DNA of 64,000 nucleotides, from assembly GCF_019242955.1 (NCBI RefSeq), contig NZ_CP066129.1:4071674-4135673 (forward strand). The letters run 5' to 3'. Below, piece after piece: positions 50,051-58,455 of the stretch; position 1 is the stretch's first letter; every line of letters begins with the position of its first letter. The DNA comes from Morganella morganii. GTDB lineage: Bacteria; Pseudomonadota; Gammaproteobacteria; Enterobacterales; Enterobacteriaceae. Made by a program: the position numbers and the translations under genes. The notes beneath the pieces are model-generated. The model made no database searches, was not told the origin of the DNA, and saw nothing but the letters and a program-made list of their open reading frames with translations.

Positions 50051-50815
50051 CTATTCAGCCAGCGGATGATATATCCACAGATTCGGCTCATGATAAATGA
50101 CCCGGTCCGTTTCAGGATCGGCCTGAACCGGTACCAGAGCACCCGGCACAATGTACTGACCGGCGTGCGGAAAGGCCATACTGGTCCATTCCGACCAGTT
50201 ATCAATAGAGGATGTGATATCCATCGAACGCATCGCCGGTTTGATAATCTGTCCGCCCAGCCGGACATGCGTGCGGATCCACGGGTCAAACGGCTCACCC
50301 TGCGGCGTCTGCCACTGACAATATTCCGCGAAATCCTGTAACGGATACTGTGCCTTGAGCGTCGGACGTACCGGTACCACCACGCCCTTCAATCCGGCCT
50401 GCGCAACAGCCGCTTTCAGCGCGGTGATAAGTTGTGCCGGGATACCTCTCCCGCGAAAATCCCGGTCAACGGTCACCGACAGTGCGGATACAAATGTCGG
50501 TTTCCGGGTATCGGTTGCCCCCAGGGTCAGCACCGCATCCCAGCCCCCATCCGGCAACTCAGTCAGCGGTGCATCTTCCGGAAAATAAAACGGAATCGCA
50601 CTCAGAAGCCCGACGACCTGATCTTCTCCGGCAATGGTTGCAACCGCAACCTGCTGAAAAGGCAGATTTTCCTCAAGATACAGTGTATCCCAGTACTGGT
50701 CGGAGACCGGACTGGCTAACATAAACAACGGCCATTGTTCCGCAACCAGTGCTTCCGCGCTGTTCAGCAGTGACTCATGGCACTGTGCGACACTGAGGAT
50801 CCGGACTGACGACAT
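50051..50815 (-). CDS. GNAT family N-acetyltransferase
   Basis: A 254-residue protein with a recognisable acetyl-CoA-binding loop ALSVTVDRDFRGRGIPAQLI near residue 112, the core motif A of the GNAT fold. N-terminal residues 1-110 and the C-terminal third (from about 175) are less typical, and the C-terminal PNLWIYHPLAE has no counterpart I know. It lies one base after fdhD, convergent. Substrate not inferable. Confidence 0.75.
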   Translation of the reverse strand: MSSVRILSVAQCHESLLNSAEALVAEQWPLFMLASPVSDQYWDTLYLEENLPFQQVAVATIAGEDQVVGLLSAIPFYFPEDAPLTELPDGGWDAVLTLGATDTRKPTFVSALSVTVDRDFRGRGIPAQLITALKAAVAQAGLKGVVVPVRPTLKAQYPLQDFAEYCQWQTPQGEPFDPWIRTHVRLGGQIIKPAMRSMDITSSIDNWSEWTSMAFPHAGQYIVPGALVPVQADPETDRVIYHEPNLWIYHPLAE

Positions 50816-50900
50816 ATGATTCTCCGCTTACATACTCTGTTGCGTATATATTAATGGTTTTCAGCTAAAAATAATTAACGTTAGCTTTATAATTCCGCAC

Positions 50901-51341
50901 TTAGTCCCGCCGGGAAAACCGGAATCCCTTCCCTGTCCGCTTTCCGTTTTTATCCAGAATTTCGTAATACTCTTCCGTCACCACAGACTGCCCTTTATCC
51001 CACTGCCCGCTATCTGACAGATTATCAGCCCGGTAAACATCCCCGACGACCCGGTACTGCCGCCCGTTGTAATGAATGCGCTTAGTCGCGCCGGAGGAAA
51101 ACTGGCGGGTGACCTCTGTGTACTCCCCGTTACCGTCACGCCGTAACCCGATCAGGCGCAGCCCCTGTGTTGCAGGATTATTATTGACTGAGCCGGGTAC
51201 CGGCATATCAGGTGTCAGAGTAATAACGTCATAACGCTCAGAAATATCGTTTCTTCCGGTTTGCGGCCATGCGGCCGCGGCCGGGTTGCCGGTCAGCATC
51301 AGCACCGTTAACAGCAAAAATGTCAGAGTGTGTTTCATCAT
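50901..51341 (-). CDS. Hypothetical secreted protein
   Basis: A 146-residue protein with a clear signal peptide (MMKHTLTFLLLTVLMLTGNPAAAA) and a mature part rich in polar and aromatic residues (GRQYRVVGDVYRADN, VVTEEYYEILDKNGKRTGKG). No cysteine follows the signal, so it is periplasmic or secreted and not a lipoprotein. I recognise no family. It lies alone between the GNAT gene and the hemophore region, pointing away from the latter. Confidence 0.65.
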   Translation of the reverse strand: MMKHTLTFLLLTVLMLTGNPAAAAWPQTGRNDISERYDVITLTPDMPVPGSVNNNPATQGLRLIGLRRDGNGEYTEVTRQFSSGATKRIHYNGRQYRVVGDVYRADNLSDSGQWDKGQSVVTEEYYEILDKNGKRTGKGFRFSRRD

Positions 51342-51780
51342 CAGATTATCTGTTTAGCCTTCATATACCGGACAGTATGAAACATAAATACAAAATCAAA
51401 TGCGATAACAGCCGTTAATTAAATGCATTATTATTGCTTTTGAAATTCAATCATTAATAAAATGAAAAAATAACATCAGAATTTAAATTTCCTTCATGAA
51501 TTAATAACCGGATTTACCGTACAAAAAAACTCTGAATGTGCATCACATATTTTCATTCTTATATTTGAAATAAAACTGTCATAAAAAATAAAAAAGAGTG
51601 ATTTTTTAGTTCGTTACTTAATTAGCATTCTAATCAAATTATTCCCATTGCAACGGATGATAATAATTCTCATTTACACAAAATTCATTCTCCTTTATCG
51701 TTTATTTGTTTTCCGGAAACACGCCGGAAAATACCTTTTTATTCACCCGATCATTCATGAAATTATAAGGAGTTTAATTT
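51342..51780. other. AT-rich intergenic region upstream of the hemophore cluster
   Basis: About 440 bp, very AT-rich, with no convincing gene. It holds the promoter of the hemophore cluster: a possible -35 TTTACA (51673-51678), a 17-base spacer and -10 TATCGT (51696-51701), overlapping a Fur-like box. An AAGGAG ribosome site lies about eight bases before the ATG at 51781. Confidence 0.6.
51659..51677. promoter_or_regulatory. Putative Fur box
   Basis: GATAATAATTCTCATTTAC matches 14 of 19 positions of the Fur consensus GATAATGATAATCATTATC and overlaps the possible -35 of the hemophore promoter. Iron-dependent repression would be expected for a haem-uptake cluster. Confidence 0.65.
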
Positions 51781-52557
51781 ATGAAGATGTTTAACCTGAA
51801 AACCCCGCTGGCGACACTGGTTACCCTGTGTGCCGCATTCTCCGCTGTACAGGCTCAGGCTGATGCGGGCTATGGCAGTTCCACTACACCAGATGGCGCT
51901 CATATTATTGTTGGTGTAACAGAAGCATCCAGCGGACGAGGCCATTCGTCACCGGGCGGAGAACCGGGAATCGGTTATTCCGGCATGCGCGGCGGAATGA
52001 AAGTCAGCTTTGCCGGGCTGCAGGGGCCAAACCGTGCAGTTCCTAACGATAACGGAGTTTCTGTTATCACCTCTGTTCCGCAGTCACACGGCAATATGGG
52101 CTCTTTTAATTTTGCCAAAATAGCAGATGCCGATATTTATTACGGTGAGTGGGTTTCCGGTACGGATTTCAGCGATGATTCTCATATGGCGTATTACGCA
52201 GGGAAAGATATCACCGCTGCTATGCCATCCGAAGGCACTGCACAGTACAGCATTAAAGGACTCAGCGGCTACAGCAGCGGTGAACAGATCAGCGGTACAT
52301 TCAGCACCGATTTTGATGCCAATACCTTTACCGGCTCTCTCAGCTCAACCGGCCTCAGCTACAGCCTGAGCGGCACTGTCAGTGGTTCAGCCTTTGGTGG
52401 TAGCGCATCTGTCAGCACCACCGGTACTGATACCACAACCGTCAGCGGGATAACCAACGGGCATTTCTTTGGTGACAATGCACAGCAGGTTGCCGGTTAT
52501 GCTGAATTCAGCAGCGATAAAGCGAAGAATATCGCGTTCGGCGGAACCAAATCTTAA
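51781..52557 (+). CDS. Hemophilin-like secreted hemophore (Slam substrate)
   Basis: A 258-residue exported protein. The signal peptide ends near residue 28 (AAFSAVQAQA-DAGYG) and there is no lipobox cysteine at the cleavage site, so the product is soluble, not a surface lipoprotein. The C-terminal 110 residues form a glycine/serine-rich beta-barrel pattern (ISGTFSTDFDANTFTGSLSS, GHFFGDNAQQVAGYAEFSSD, IAFGGTK) like the TbpB-type barrels of Slam substrates and hemophilin/HphA. The N-terminal part has several histidines that could hold haem. It is followed by a Slam gene, a TonB-dependent receptor and tonB. Assignment is by this barrel plus context; I estimate good but not certain. Confidence 0.75.
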   Translation: MKMFNLKTPLATLVTLCAAFSAVQAQADAGYGSSTTPDGAHIIVGVTEASSGRGHSSPGGEPGIGYSGMRGGMKVSFAGLQGPNRAVPNDNGVSVITSVPQSHGNMGSFNFAKIADADIYYGEWVSGTDFSDDSHMAYYAGKDITAAMPSEGTAQYSIKGLSGYSSGEQISGTFSTDFDANTFTGSLSSTGLSYSLSGTVSGSAFGGSASVSTTGTDTTTVSGITNGHFFGDNAQQVAGYAEFSSDKAKNIAFGGTKS

Positions 52558-52575
52558 TTTATTATTGATACATTT

Positions 52576-52604
52576 CACCGGGAACAGATTCTCTGTTCCC
52601 GGTG
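52576..52604 (+). terminator. Hairpin between hemophore and Slam genes
   Basis: A perfect 12-bp stem CACCGGGAACAG and CTGTTCCCGGTG with a 5-base loop starts 19 bp after the hemophore stop. No T run follows, so it looks like an mRNA-stabilising or partial attenuation structure that would favour hemophore mRNA over the downstream genes. Confidence 0.7.
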
Positions 52605-52620
52605 TTTACCGGATATAAAT

Positions 52621-53974
52621 ATGTCGTCGCAGATAAAGTTAATTTACGGATTTATTCTTTTTTTTATTATTACTTGTTTTTTCATTACCGGCATCTGCAA
52701 CTATACAAAAAAACAATCATTCAGAAGATAATAATACTGCACGGAATTTATACCTTTCACTAAAGAAAAATAACCTCAAAGCGATTTATCATTACTTATC
52801 TGTTTATCAGCAGGAACATCAGGCTGACCAGTTACTGATTATCTTCAGCCAGGCAAAGCTGGCCTATTTAAATCAGCGCCCGGGGGTTGCTATCGGGTTA
52901 TATAACACCATTCTGCAACAGAAACCTCATTTCTTTGCCGCACAACTGGAACTGGCCCGCAGCTACCGGGCCGATCGTCAGATCGGAAACGCCTTGCTTT
53001 TGTTCCGGGAACTGAGTCAGCGCCTGCCGGTGACCTCTCCCCACTATCCGGAAATTACCCGTACCATTACCGAACTCACCCGGGCACTCAGCTGGTCATT
53101 AATGATCAGTGCCGGCAGCCATTACACGGATAATTATTATCAGACCCCGCTGCCGACAGCACACTGCCTGCACTACAGTCCTGATGGTTCCTGTTACGCC
53201 AGCCTTATCCCGCAGATCCCCCATGCCGTCTTACAATGGCGCAGCGACTGGGATTTACGCAGGCTGACACCGCTGTCCGGCTCTCATTTTCTGACGCAGC
53301 ACTACCGGATATCCACGCGGTATGATGCCGCGAATCAGATAGCCAATACCGTAACGCTGACCGCTAAAACGGGTTATCACTATCAGGATCGCCATACTTT
53401 ATGGCAACTGACCCCGCTGCTGGAGCAGCATTTTTCCGCCGGACGCCGTTTTTCCTCTTCTTACGGTTTACAAACGTATCTGAATCAGCAACTCAGCCCG
53501 GAGTGGTCTCTGAGCGGACTGGCTGCACTGCGGCAGCACCGTTATCAGCCTTATCTGTATTCACATAACGGCACTGAATATCAGCTGATGCCACAGATAA
53601 CCTGGCGTCCGCATCCGGCGACCACACTGTATTTACAGGCAGAAACCACCGTTCACAAAAAAAACGATCCCTATAAACATTACCGGACGGCTGCCCTGCA
53701 TACCGGCCTGACCTATCTGTGGCACCCGTCTGTGTCCCAGTCTGTTCATGCCGTTTACACCCGTAAACGTTATCACCACACACATCCGTTACACCGCCAG
53801 GCCAGGGAGGATCTCACCCGACAGTACAGCACAACACTCGCGCTCTATCCGCCGTCATTCGCGCAGATTTCACCTCAGCTTTCACTGATCCACACCCGTA
53901 ACCGCAGTTCCGTACCGTGGCTTTATACCTACCGGCAGACTGAAATCATGCTGCGTTTTGAACGGCTGTTTTAA
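52621..53974 (+). pseudogene. Slam (surface lipoprotein assembly modulator-type) outer-membrane exporter, frameshifted near its signal peptide
   Basis: Slam proteins move lipoproteins and hemophores across the outer membrane through a TPR domain and a 14-strand barrel (DUF560). The ATG at 52621 (GGA eight bases upstream) reads MSSQIKLIYGFILFF and ends at TAA 52669+42 after 36 codons. The other frame gives LLLLVFSLPASATIQKNNHS, a proper signal-peptide end, then TPR-like ARNLYLSLKKNNLKAIYHYL and the barrel, ending in the outer-membrane signature EIMLRFERLF. That frame has no start codon before 52994. Removing one T from the T8 run (52658-52665) joins both parts into about 450 residues; removing an A from the A7 run at about 52707-52713 would also do so. 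Pseudogene, phase-off state or sequencing indel. Confidence 0.75.
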
Positions 53975-54014
53975 CCCTTTCTGATTATTTATTTTTTATC
54001 ATCCGGGAATCGTT

Positions 54015-56948
54015 ATGTCTTCGCATTCACCATTATCTGGTCATCCATATAAAACAATCACACTGCTTCTGCCCGTGTTATTTATCCCGCTGCCGGGACT
54101 GGCGACAGAGGAAAAAAATCAGCAACTGGGCGACATTACGCTCCGTAATGAACAGGCTGCTGCTGACAGCGCCAAAGATAAAATCTATGACAAAAATGTC
54201 TCCACCCTGATCCTCACCAAAGAAGAAATAGAGCGCTATAAAGGCGCCTCTGCCGCCGATATTCTCAAAGGCGCCAACGGGGTATTCAGCGGTGATGCCC
54301 GCAACGGTAATGCGCTGGATGTCAATATCCGCGGAATACAGGGGCCGGGTCGTGTACCGGTCACCATCGATGGCACCGAACAGGCCGTGACGGTGTACCG
54401 GGGTTATAACGGTGCCAATAACCGTAATTACCTCGACCCGATGCTGATCAGTGAAATTGAGATTGAAAAAGGCCCGTCCCTTAATCCGCTCCTGAAAACG
54501 TCGGTAGGCGGCGGTGTTGCCATGAAAACACTCACCATCAATGACGTGGTGAAAAACGGTGACCAGTTTGGTGCTGCACTGATGCTGGAAAACAGCAGTA
54601 ACACCACCAAAGCCCGGATACCCAATCTGGGGATCGGGGAAGATTACCGCCTTGTGGATAATATGCAGTTCGATTGGCTTATTATTGACGACCCCGGCAC
54701 CCACTTAACCCCGGAAAACCGGGATAATGCCCCCGCACTGAATAACAGTGATTACGCCTGGCGTCTGGCAGTAGGTACCCGTCAGGAAAATATGGATCTG
54801 TTACTGGCTTATGCTTACCGTGACCGGGGAAACTATTTTGCCGGTAAACGCCACAGCGAAAACTATAATGATGAAATGTCTGACAGTGATATCGGTATTC
54901 TGCAAACATCCGACAAAACCTATGACCCGTATATGCCGTTTGTGTCCCGTATTTACCGCAAGGGTAATGAAGTTCCCAATACATCGGCAAAAACGGAATC
55001 CTGGCTGATAAAAAATACCTGGTATCTGAATGATGACCACGCGCTGCAACTCAGCTGGCGCGATACCCGCTCTGATTTCGGCGATATTATGCCTTCACGG
55101 CTGGGCTGGATCCGAGCTGAGGATAATATTATTCCGCAGTGGCCGCTGGCTGACCTGCATGCACAGGCCGGTTATCTTCACCTGAAATCCCAACCGGCAC
55201 ATCTTGCCTATATTGATGCAGATATCCGCCTGTGGACGACTCTGACCACCAGCAATACCAACTCCGGCGGCGGCTGGCCGCGCTACCCGAAAAACATGGA
55301 CGATGGCTATAAACAAGGGGATATCAGCACCATCAACCCGGCAATCGACGGCACACTGATTAACACCGCTGCCCTGAATGTACAGAATCAGCGTTACGGG
55401 CTGGATTTCAGCAATAAATTTGCTTTTACCCCGGAACTGTCGGTGACTCTGGCCGCCAATATGCAGTTTGAGCATCTGGACAGTAATACCAGCCTGGAAA
55501 ACTATAAACTCTTTATGTTCGCTGTTCCCGCCCGTAAAGGCCGCCGCTTTGAATATCAGCAATCCGTCAGTCTGGACTGGCAGCCGGTCTCCTGGCTGTC
55601 GCTCAGTGCCGGCGGCAGACAAACCGTATACTGGAGTGTCGATGATCTCTCCAACGAGTGCGCTGCCCGTAAAGACCCTTACTGTAAACAAGACTATGAA
55701 GTTACCGGTTATTACCTGAACTATTTCCGGAATATGACGGAAACAGAATCGCAGGCTTATAAAAAACGGCAGCAGGGTATGTGGTTCGAACTGACCCCGG
55801 AAGAAAGGCAAGCAACATGGGGAAAAACGATTTCGCCAGTACGTTACAGAGATAACCCGGCCAATAAAGCAGTTCGCATGATGGTTCGCGAAAAAAAATT
55901 CTGGCCGGTAGATACCAGCGACGGACGCCTGAAACAGAAAGACCGGCCGGATATCGATACCGCATTACGGAGTATTGACCCTTACACCGGGCAGGAAACC
56001 TATCTCTATGAATATAATAATTATCCTATTCAGCACGGTGACAGAGAAGTGCAACCCGTTACCCATACCTGGAAAGAAAAACCCCGCCGCCAGGCCATCG
56101 CCTGGACACCGATGCTGTCTGCCTCGGTTCATCTGACCGATGATCTGCGTCTGTATGGCCGCTATGCGGAAACCGTACGTATGCCGAGCCTGTTTGAGGA
56201 TACTGTCGGGTTCTCCGGTTCCTCTGTCCCGCATATCGGTTACCGTTATAAACCGGAACATGCGGTAACCCGGGAATACGGTGTGGTTTTTAACGGAAAA
56301 TCACTGCTCCATGCTGACCGTCATGCGGATATCCGGCTGAATTACTTCCATACAGATATCCTCAATGTCTTTGATCGTGATAACTATTTCCGTTTTTCAC
56401 AGATGGATAAACAGATCCTGAAAGGGATTGAAATTCAGGCCCGTTATGATCATGGCTGGATCTTCAGTGATCTGGGTGTAACCTATAACCTCACTAATAA
56501 AGTCTGTGATGAAACATCTCATGCCTTTATGGACCCGACAGGTCTGAAAGATATCCCGTCATGCATTGACGGGGGTTATCCGGGCGGGTTCCTGCGTACC
56601 CAAATTCAGCCGCATTATTCTGTAACCTTTAACCTCGGCGGGCGTTTATTGCAGGAATCATTAGAAATCGGCAGCCGCTGGCTCTACCACAGTGCGGTGG
56701 AAAACAGCCAGGAGAAACGTCTGATGGGTATTGTTCCGGGAAAATACAGCGATTTTAATAACTACCCGATGCGCTGGAATTCGGTACTGACCGTGGATGC
56801 TTACGCCAAATATAAAATCACCCCGGATATTGCTCTGGAACTGACCGCCACCAACCTGACCAGTGAATATTACCTCGACCCGCTCACCCGTTCGATGATG
56901 CCGGCACCAGGCCGGGCTGTAAAATTGAATGTCTCCGCGAGGTTCTGA
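54015..56948 (+). CDS. TonB-dependent outer-membrane receptor, probable hemophore/haem receptor
   Basis: A 977-residue receptor: signal peptide to about residue 30 (LLLPVLFIPLPGLA), a likely TonB box in GDITLRNEQ near residue 39, plug domain (SAADILKGANGVFSGDARNG, VNIRGIQGPGRVPVTIDGTE) to about residue 180, then a 22-strand barrel ending in Phe (VKLNVSARF). Near residue 715 YAETVRMPSLFED resembles the FRAP box of haem receptors; the NPNL box is degenerate (YRYKPEHAVTREYG). It lies between Slam and tonB, so the hemophilin-like protein is the likely ligand. TonB follows 3 bp later. Confidence 0.85.
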   Translation: MSSHSPLSGHPYKTITLLLPVLFIPLPGLATEEKNQQLGDITLRNEQAAADSAKDKIYDKNVSTLILTKEEIERYKGASAADILKGANGVFSGDARNGNALDVNIRGIQGPGRVPVTIDGTEQAVTVYRGYNGANNRNYLDPMLISEIEIEKGPSLNPLLKTSVGGGVAMKTLTINDVVKNGDQFGAALMLENSSNTTKARIPNLGIGEDYRLVDNMQFDWLIIDDPGTHLTPENRDNAPALNNSDYAWRLAVGTRQENMDLLLAYAYRDRGNYFAGKRHSENYNDEMSDSDIGILQTSDKTYDPYMPFVSRIYRKGNEVPNTSAKTESWLIKNTWYLNDDHALQLSWRDTRSDFGDIMPSRLGWIRAEDNIIPQWPLADLHAQAGYLHLKSQPAHLAYIDADIRLWTTLTTSNTNSGGGWPRYPKNMDDGYKQGDISTINPAIDGTLINTAALNVQNQRYGLDFSNKFAFTPELSVTLAANMQFEHLDSNTSLENYKLFMFAVPARKGRRFEYQQSVSLDWQPVSWLSLSAGGRQTVYWSVDDLSNECAARKDPYCKQDYEVTGYYLNYFRNMTETESQAYKKRQQGMWFELTPEERQATWGKTISPVRYRDNPANKAVRMMVREKKFWPVDTSDGRLKQKDRPDIDTALRSIDPYTGQETYLYEYNNYPIQHGDREVQPVTHTWKEKPRRQAIAWTPMLSASVHLTDDLRLYGRYAETVRMPSLFEDTVGFSGSSVPHIGYRYKPEHAVTREYGVVFNGKSLLHADRHADIRLNYFHTDILNVFDRDNYFRFSQMDKQILKGIEIQARYDHGWIFSDLGVTYNLTNKVCDETSHAFMDPTGLKDIPSCIDGGYPGGFLRTQIQPHYSVTFNLGGRLLQESLEIGSRWLYHSAVENSQEKRLMGIVPGKYSDFNNYPMRWNSVLTVDAYAKYKITPDIALELTATNLTSEYYLDPLTRSMMPAPGRAVKLNVSARF

Positions 56949-56951
56949 TTT

Positions 56952-57749
56952 ATGTACAGCATAACAACATTACCTCATCCTCCGTTCGTGTTTGACCGGA
57001 AAAAATGCGGAGCATGGCAGCAGACGACATCGTCTGCCGCAATCGGTATTTGTTTCTCCGTCGCCGGGCTGCTCATCATGAGCAGCCCCCGGGTGACCTC
57101 TCCGCAACTGCATCAACTTGATAACCGGGGACAAACCCCGGTGGCTTCCGTTGTCATTCAGATGAATGCAGCACCGGCATATCAGGAAACAGAACCGGAA
57201 GCGGAACAATTACCACCCCCGCAGGAATCACCGTCACAGGCAGAACTGGCAACCGCCCGCCGGAAAGTGCCGGTGAAAACAGCAAAACCACCGTCAGAAA
57301 GACCGGCAGTAAAAGCCGTGAACAAAAAAGCGGAGAAATCAGAACCTGTTACCACAACAACTACAGCAGATACCGGAGAGGATAAAACAACACTTCAGCA
57401 ATCCGGCGGACAGGCAGTATCCCCGACAAATTCTGCCACCGCAGGAGCCGATAACCGGAAAGCACAGGAGGATTACTTTAATCTGCTGCGGCAAAAAATT
57501 GAGGAGCAAAAACATTACCCCCGCCGGGCCCGCAGTGCCGGACAACGGGGGATCAGCACCATCTCATTTTCACTCGACGATAACGGCAAACCTTTTGCAC
57601 CGGCGATTACCCGCTCTTCCGGTTATGAATTACTGGATAACGCCGCAATGGATGCTGTCATCAGAGTTGCTGCTGTCGGTACACCGCCACCGGGTGCAAA
57701 GCGAAGAGTGACATTCTCATTACATTTTCAGCTGAATAAGGGATTTTAG
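56952..57749 (+). CDS. Dedicated TonB energy transducer
   Basis: A 265-residue TonB family protein: N-terminal membrane helix (IGICFSVAGLLIMSS, about residues 30-45), a long Pro/Lys/Glu-rich periplasmic linker (residues 75-170), and a C-terminal TonB domain (DYFNLLRQKIEEQKHYPRRA, GISTISFSLDDNGK, SSGYELLDNAAMDAVIR, VTFSLHFQL). The domain carries the YPRRA signature. It starts 3 bp after the receptor, so this TonB is probably specific to the haem receptor and not the housekeeping copy. Confidence 0.88.
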   Translation: MYSITTLPHPPFVFDRKKCGAWQQTTSSAAIGICFSVAGLLIMSSPRVTSPQLHQLDNRGQTPVASVVIQMNAAPAYQETEPEAEQLPPPQESPSQAELATARRKVPVKTAKPPSERPAVKAVNKKAEKSEPVTTTTTADTGEDKTTLQQSGGQAVSPTNSATAGADNRKAQEDYFNLLRQKIEEQKHYPRRARSAGQRGISTISFSLDDNGKPFAPAITRSSGYELLDNAAMDAVIRVAAVGTPPPGAKRRVTFSLHFQLNKGF

Positions 57750-57815
57750 TCACAACGGTGTTTAACAGCTGAATATATTTACGGCAATGATTATTTCTTG
57801 TGCATATAAAGTTAA

Positions 57816-57835
57816 TAGGTATACTGGTATACCTA
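57816..57835. promoter_or_regulatory. Perfect inverted repeat, likely TetR operator
   Basis: TAGGTATACTGGTATACCTA is a perfect 9-bp inverted repeat around a TG centre, 27 bp before the tetR start. Size and position fit the autoregulatory operator of a TetR family protein. Confidence 0.75.
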
Positions 57836-57861
57836 CTATTTAATCGCAAGAGATTTTCCGG

Positions 57862-58455
57862 ATGAAAGACACCGACACAACACAGACCCGGCTCAGTGCC
57901 AGAGATCGTTTACTGGAAGCCGCAGGCATCTTGTTTTACAACGAGGGCATTGCGGCAACCGGTATTGATACGATCACCAAAAAGGCCGGTGTCGCCAAAA
58001 AAAGTCTGTATAACAATTTCAGCTCCAAAGCTGAGTTGGTGACCACTTACATCCGGCTGCGGCATGAAGAATGGCTGGCGTTATATGACACCCGCCTGCA
58101 ACAGGCAACAACTCCGGAAGAGCGGATCCTCGCGATATTTGATGCTTATCACGACCATGCTGAGTTTGCCTATGAACGGGGATTTCGGGGATGTGGCCTG
58201 CTGAACGCAGCCGCTGAGTTTCCGGCCGGTAGTGAGGAACGCCGCGAAGTGTGTGCTCACAAATCTGAAGTAGCTGATATTATCCGGAAAAATCTTTATC
58301 AGCTGCTGCCGGATGACACCGCGAAAGCAGAACAGCTGACAACACACCTGACATTCCTGCTGGAAGGTGCAATTGTGCTTGCCGGACTGGAAGAGCACGG
58401 TGAACGGGTATTACAGGCTGCTGCTATGGCAAAAACCATGCTGGAGGCACTGTGA
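57862..58455 (+). CDS. TetR family transcriptional regulator
   Basis: A 197-residue regulator. The N-terminal helix-turn-helix reads ATGIDTITKKAGVAKKSLYN near residue 35, typical of TetR, and the helical ligand domain starts near residue 70 with a short Cys-containing FRGCGLLNAAAEF near residue 110. A perfect inverted repeat lies just upstream. The stop overlaps the GTG start of the EamA exporter (GTGA), so the pair is one operon and the exporter is the probable target. Ligand unknown. Confidence 0.88.
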   Translation: MKDTDTTQTRLSARDRLLEAAGILFYNEGIAATGIDTITKKAGVAKKSLYNNFSSKAELVTTYIRLRHEEWLALYDTRLQQATTPEERILAIFDAYHDHAEFAYERGFRGCGLLNAAAEFPAGSEERREVCAHKSEVADIIRKNLYQLLPDDTAKAEQLTTHLTFLLEGAIVLAGLEEHGERVLQAAAMAKTMLEAL

